Of a stretch of DNA of 9,038 nt, positions 7,371-9,038 are shown piece after piece. The stretch's first letter is position 1. Each line of letters begins with the position of its first letter. The translations under genes were made by a program, and so were the position numbers. The DNA is taken from positions 1 through 9,038 of the forward strand of contig JALSOO010000174.1 in the NCBI GenBank assembly GCA_026986355.1. The letters run 5' to 3'. The notes under the pieces are model-generated. The model had not been told where the DNA came from, did no database searches, and saw nothing but the letters and a program-made list of their open reading frames with translations. This DNA is from Campylobacteraceae bacterium. Its GTDB lineage: Bacteria; Campylobacterota; Campylobacteria; Campylobacterales; Sulfurovaceae.

Positions 7371-7396
7371 AGATTAACAACTCATTAAGTTAATCT
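7371..7396 (+). repeat. Inverted repeat A after gatB (possible weak terminator)
   Basis: AGATTAAC (7371-7378) and GTTAATCT (7389-7396) form a perfect 8-bp stem with a 10-base loop, starting 5 bp after the gatB stop. The stem has only two G-C pairs and is not followed by a clean T run, so termination would be inefficient. Its right arm shares 7393-7396 with the next inverted repeat, so both cannot form fully at once. Confidence 0.45.
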
Positions 7397-7411
7397 ATTA
7401 ATATAATAGAT
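7393..7411. repeat. Inverted repeat B between gatB and the small membrane protein
   Basis: ATCTATTA (7393-7400) and TAATAGAT (7404-7411) pair perfectly around a 3-base ATA centre. It could be a small hairpin or, as dyad-symmetric DNA, a protein-binding site. A TATAAT (7402-7407) lies within it. Confidence 0.4.
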
Positions 7412-7413
7412 AG

Positions 7414-7446
7414 ACTATTTTATAATATTTTTTATTATAGAATAGT
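7414..7446. repeat. Inverted repeat C, 14-bp stem upstream of the small membrane protein
   Basis: ACTATTTTATAATA (7414-7427) pairs with TATTATAGAATAGT (7433-7446) across a TTTTT loop; the only imperfection is one G.U wobble in RNA. It is the longest dyad I found in the window. It contains a TATAAT in the left arm (7421-7426) that could be the -10 of the next gene, and it ends 14 bp before that gene's ribosome site. No T run follows on the plus strand, so it is not a classic terminator. Confidence 0.5.
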
Positions 7447-7470
7447 ATTTAATTTAAAAAAAGGAAAAAT

Positions 7471-7638
7471 ATGTCAAAACCACTTTTAATCTTTATTGTC
7501 GCTCTGTTTCTAGGTGCAATGTTCTTCTTTGGAAAATATCCTGAATATAATCCACTTAATAGTGATAAAAATATATCATCTGATAATGTAATACAAGAGA
7601 GTATTAAAAAATCAGACAGAGAGATGGGAGAGCATTAG
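7471..7638 (+). CDS. Small single-TM membrane protein, function unknown
   Basis: 55 codons from ATG to TAG, not recognised. The protein begins MSKPLLIFIVALFLGAMFFF, one strongly hydrophobic membrane segment (about 4-20), followed by GKYPEYNPLN and a polar, charged tail (31-55) ending SDREMGEH. There is one Lys before the membrane segment and no obvious signal peptidase or lipobox site (no Cys), so it is probably an N-terminally anchored protein whose small tail faces the periplasm; orientation is an inference. A strong AAGGA (7461-7465) lies 5 nt before the ATG, the frame is open throughout, and a good terminator overlaps its stop codon. These three signs favour a real gene over a chance ORF. 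Codon use resembles neighbouring genes. It sits alone between gatB and the convergent outer-membrane gene. Confidence 0.68.
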   Translation: MSKPLLIFIVALFLGAMFFFGKYPEYNPLNSDKNISSDNVIQESIKKSDREMGEH

Positions 7639-7652
7639 GCTCTCTCTATTTT
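7626..7652 (+). terminator. Intrinsic terminator at the convergent gene ends
   Basis: GGGAGAGC (7626-7633) and GCTCTCTC (7639-7646) form an 8-bp stem (one G.U) with an ATTAG loop, followed by TATTTTAAT. This is the most G-C-rich hairpin in the window. It covers the stop codon of the small membrane protein and touches the stop of the outer-membrane gene (7646-7648), so the terminator is built into coding ends. In the minus direction a T run is present only about 10-15 bases past the stem, so it is probably weaker that way. Confidence 0.6.
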
Positions 7653-8839
7653 AATCTATATCTCACACGTGTAAAGAATGTGGTACTCCAATCAGGAGTT
7701 TCAACACTATTCCCATTTGTTCCATCTGTTTTAGTCAACGATAGAGTAGTATCAAATGTCAATCTATTTGCTAAGTAGTATCTAAATCCAGTAGATAGAG
7801 AGTTGCTTACTACATCATCTCCTTTGTTATATTTATCAAATCCGATAGCCCAATTATTTTCCCAATCGATTCTATCGGTTAACTCATAGGTATAGATTGC
7901 ATTGTTTTTAAATTGAAAATCAATCGCTTCATTGCTATCTAAAATTTTATATAGAGTAGCAGTCTCTCTAAACTGTGATTGATAGCCTATTGGATAACCA
8001 TAGTCAAACTCTGCATCAGCTGTTGTTGAACCACTTTTACCATCATAATTTGATAAAATTTGTCCCAATCCACCTCGTACTTGCCAACCATGGAATCTAC
8101 CTGAAATTTTTTCTAAATCTATAATCTCATTAATTCTTACAATACCAAATGTCCCTACACCACTTTCTCCGATTACTCCTGCTGATTTTAAAGCTTTTTC
8201 CATATCAGAATACCAATACTTTTTATAATCGTTTAGACCATATTTACTTTGATACTCTTCTTTTAGGTCAATAACTTTTGCTAAAGCTATCATTCCTGCA
8301 TCGGATACTGGTTTTTTGATTATTTTATAACTTTTTAAATCTTCTACAATTCGTATAGCTACAGCAAGTGGTGTCGCATCATACATTCTACCATATCCTG
8401 CTCCTGCTCCAACTTTGCTAAATAGGTCATCTGCTTTATCTGCTGTTACCTGTTTTCTATAACCTAAATCTCCAGAACCATAGATAAAAATGGTATCATC
8501 ATTATTAATATATTTATCAAAATTACCTTTTAGATAGGTATTATAATTATCTTTGGATTTATCTCCTTTGGTTGAACCTTTAGAAAAATCACTATTGGCA
8601 TTACCATTTAAACCCCAAGAGTAGGGTGCAGAGGTGTGTATGGTCTTAAAACTTGCATCTGCATGTGCATTGTAGCTTGTTTGGTCTTGGTTTCCATCTT
8701 TTACTGTTAATTCACCTTTGATATATGCTTCTTGATAGCTACCCTCAATTACTTTATATTCGGTCATCTCAATAGCTGAGAGTGAATTTGTTAGAAATAG
8801 TGTCCCTATGAGGGTTAAAGAAAGTTTAATTCTATTCAT
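7646..8839 (-). CDS. Uncharacterised outer-membrane beta-barrel protein
   Basis: 397 residues, not assigned to a named family. A signal peptide is clear: MNRIKLSLTLIGTLFLTNSL with likely cleavage after SLSA (22). The mature protein lacks Cys and shows alternating polar/aromatic strands typical of a barrel, e.g. 'AYIKGELTVKDG', 'DTIFIYGSGDLGYRKQ', 'FKNNAIYTYELTDRIDW' and a last strand 'TTFFTRVRYRLK'. A GAGAGYGR turn (144-151) is followed by about 95 residues that read as helices (155-245), then strands resume at 'GWQVRGGLGQ'. Acidic/Asn-Gly loops dominate elsewhere. The C-terminal residue is Lys rather than the usual aromatic. GGAG lies 8 nt before the ATG. It could be a porin-like channel or an envelope-assembly barrel; substrate cannot be deduced. 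It is monocistronic, convergent with the small membrane protein and divergent from valS. Confidence 0.75.
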   Translation of the reverse strand: MNRIKLSLTLIGTLFLTNSLSAIEMTEYKVIEGSYQEAYIKGELTVKDGNQDQTSYNAHADASFKTIHTSAPYSWGLNGNANSDFSKGSTKGDKSKDNYNTYLKGNFDKYINNDDTIFIYGSGDLGYRKQVTADKADDLFSKVGAGAGYGRMYDATPLAVAIRIVEDLKSYKIIKKPVSDAGMIALAKVIDLKEEYQSKYGLNDYKKYWYSDMEKALKSAGVIGESGVGTFGIVRINEIIDLEKISGRFHGWQVRGGLGQILSNYDGKSGSTTADAEFDYGYPIGYQSQFRETATLYKILDSNEAIDFQFKNNAIYTYELTDRIDWENNWAIGFDKYNKGDDVVSNSLSTGFRYYLANRLTFDTTLSLTKTDGTNGNSVETPDWSTTFFTRVRYRLK

Positions 8840-8866
8840 TTTTATTACTCCATTGTTGAAATTTAT

Positions 8867-8879
8867 ATGATTGTATCAT
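8867..8879 (-). promoter_or_regulatory. Candidate -10 box and small dyad before the outer-membrane gene
   Basis: On the minus strand TACAAT (8875-8870) lies about 31 bp before the ATG, giving a short leader with the GGAG site at 8851-8848. The box is embedded in a small dyad, ATGAT (8867-8871) and ATCAT (8875-8879), which could be an operator or coincidence. Confidence 0.4.
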
Positions 8880-8941
8880 TTTATTGCTTATATTCAAATA
8901 GTTATAAATTTTGGAAAGAAAAAGCATATAAGCACCTTTTA

Positions 8942-8949
8942 GCTATAAT
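8942..8949 (+). promoter_or_regulatory. Promoter -10 box for valS
   Basis: GCTATAAT (TATAAT at 8944-8949) lies 36 bp before the valS ATG. It is the third GCTATAAT in the window, after those before holA and gatB. No consensus -35 is present. The leader of about 30 nt is too short for a T-box or attenuator. Confidence 0.55.
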
Positions 8950-8985
8950 CGCGACAATAAAAAATCACTACAATTATGGACTATT

Positions 8986-9038
8986 ATGAGCGAAACTACC
9001 AAAAAAAATGTATATAACCCAAAAGAGATAGAAGAGAG
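8986..9038 (+). CDS. valS: Probable valyl-tRNA synthetase, N-terminal fragment
   Basis: Only 17 codons are present before the right edge: MSETTKKNVYNPKEIEE. 'YNPKEIEE' matches the start of ValRS, where 'Y-[ND]-P-x-x-I-E' precedes the first Trp/Tyr-rich helix; ValRS charges tRNA-Val and edits mischarged Thr. Other class I synthetases begin somewhat similarly, and 17 residues cannot exclude them. The ribosome site is weak (GGA at 8978-8980). An upstream ATG at 8976 gives only a 13-codon out-of-frame peptide and is not the start. A GCTATAAT promoter upstream supports a real gene start here. Confidence 0.55.
   Translation, partial: MSETTKKNVYNPKEIEE

Noticed and set aside
6916..7380. Minus-strand open frame of 154 codons
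   Set aside because: Antisense to the conserved GatB tail; Ser/Pro/Leu-rich translation reflects reverse reading of GatB codons.
8976..9017. 13-codon ORF overlapping the valS start, considered as a leader peptide
   Set aside because: It contains no Val codons, overlaps the valS start out of frame, and has no attenuator hairpin.
1..9038. Mobile element, CRISPR, defence or toxin-antitoxin system
   Set aside because: No transposase or integrase motifs, no spaced repeats, no target-site duplications around the kinase, and all large frames have other assignments.
1..9038. tRNA, rRNA or riboswitch
   Set aside because: The spacers are 7-146 bp, A/T-rich, and show no cloverleaf, T-box or conserved riboswitch core.

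Overview
The window looks like ordinary chromosomal DNA from a low-GC member of the Campylobacterota (Epsilonproteobacteria). It most resembles a free-living Sulfurimonas/Sulfurovum- or Arcobacter-like organism, though I would not name a genus. The reasons are strong A/T bias with AAA/AGA/TTA-type codons; short spacers whose -10 boxes read GCTATAAT without a clear -35; a short RNase R next to a holA start, an order I recall from Campylobacter and Helicobacter; GatB; and a medium-length, single-ACT threonine deaminase.

Layout, left to right: the 5' end of holA (DNA polymerase III delta, minus strand, cut by the window edge); a spacer of 121 bp with divergent promoters and an AT-rich tandem repeat; a membrane hybrid histidine kinase (plus); RNase R (minus), whose stop codon interlocks with the kinase stop; a small CoA-binding-fold protein (minus), probably co-transcribed with rnr; a 54-bp divergent promoter region; ilvA (plus); gatB (plus) with its own promoter; a 104-bp spacer with three successive inverted repeats; a 55-codon single-TM membrane protein (plus); a convergent intrinsic terminator; an uncharacterised outer-membrane beta-barrel protein (minus); a divergent promoter region; and the first 17 codons of what is probably valS (plus). 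No gene-free stretch exceeds 150 bp.

Most genes are housekeeping: RNA decay, replication clamp loading, isoleucine biosynthesis, Gln/Asn-tRNA amidation and tRNA charging. They do not form one pathway. The accessory-looking parts are the hybrid kinase, which separates rnr from holA in the opposite orientation, and the small membrane protein plus outer-membrane protein between gatB and valS. I see no mobile element, CRISPR array, tRNA, rRNA, toxin-antitoxin or phage-defence module, and no clear evidence of a novel multi-gene system. The points worth a second look are the kinase architecture, the interlocked stops, the structured spacer upstream of the small membrane protein, and the barrel protein with an internal helical segment.
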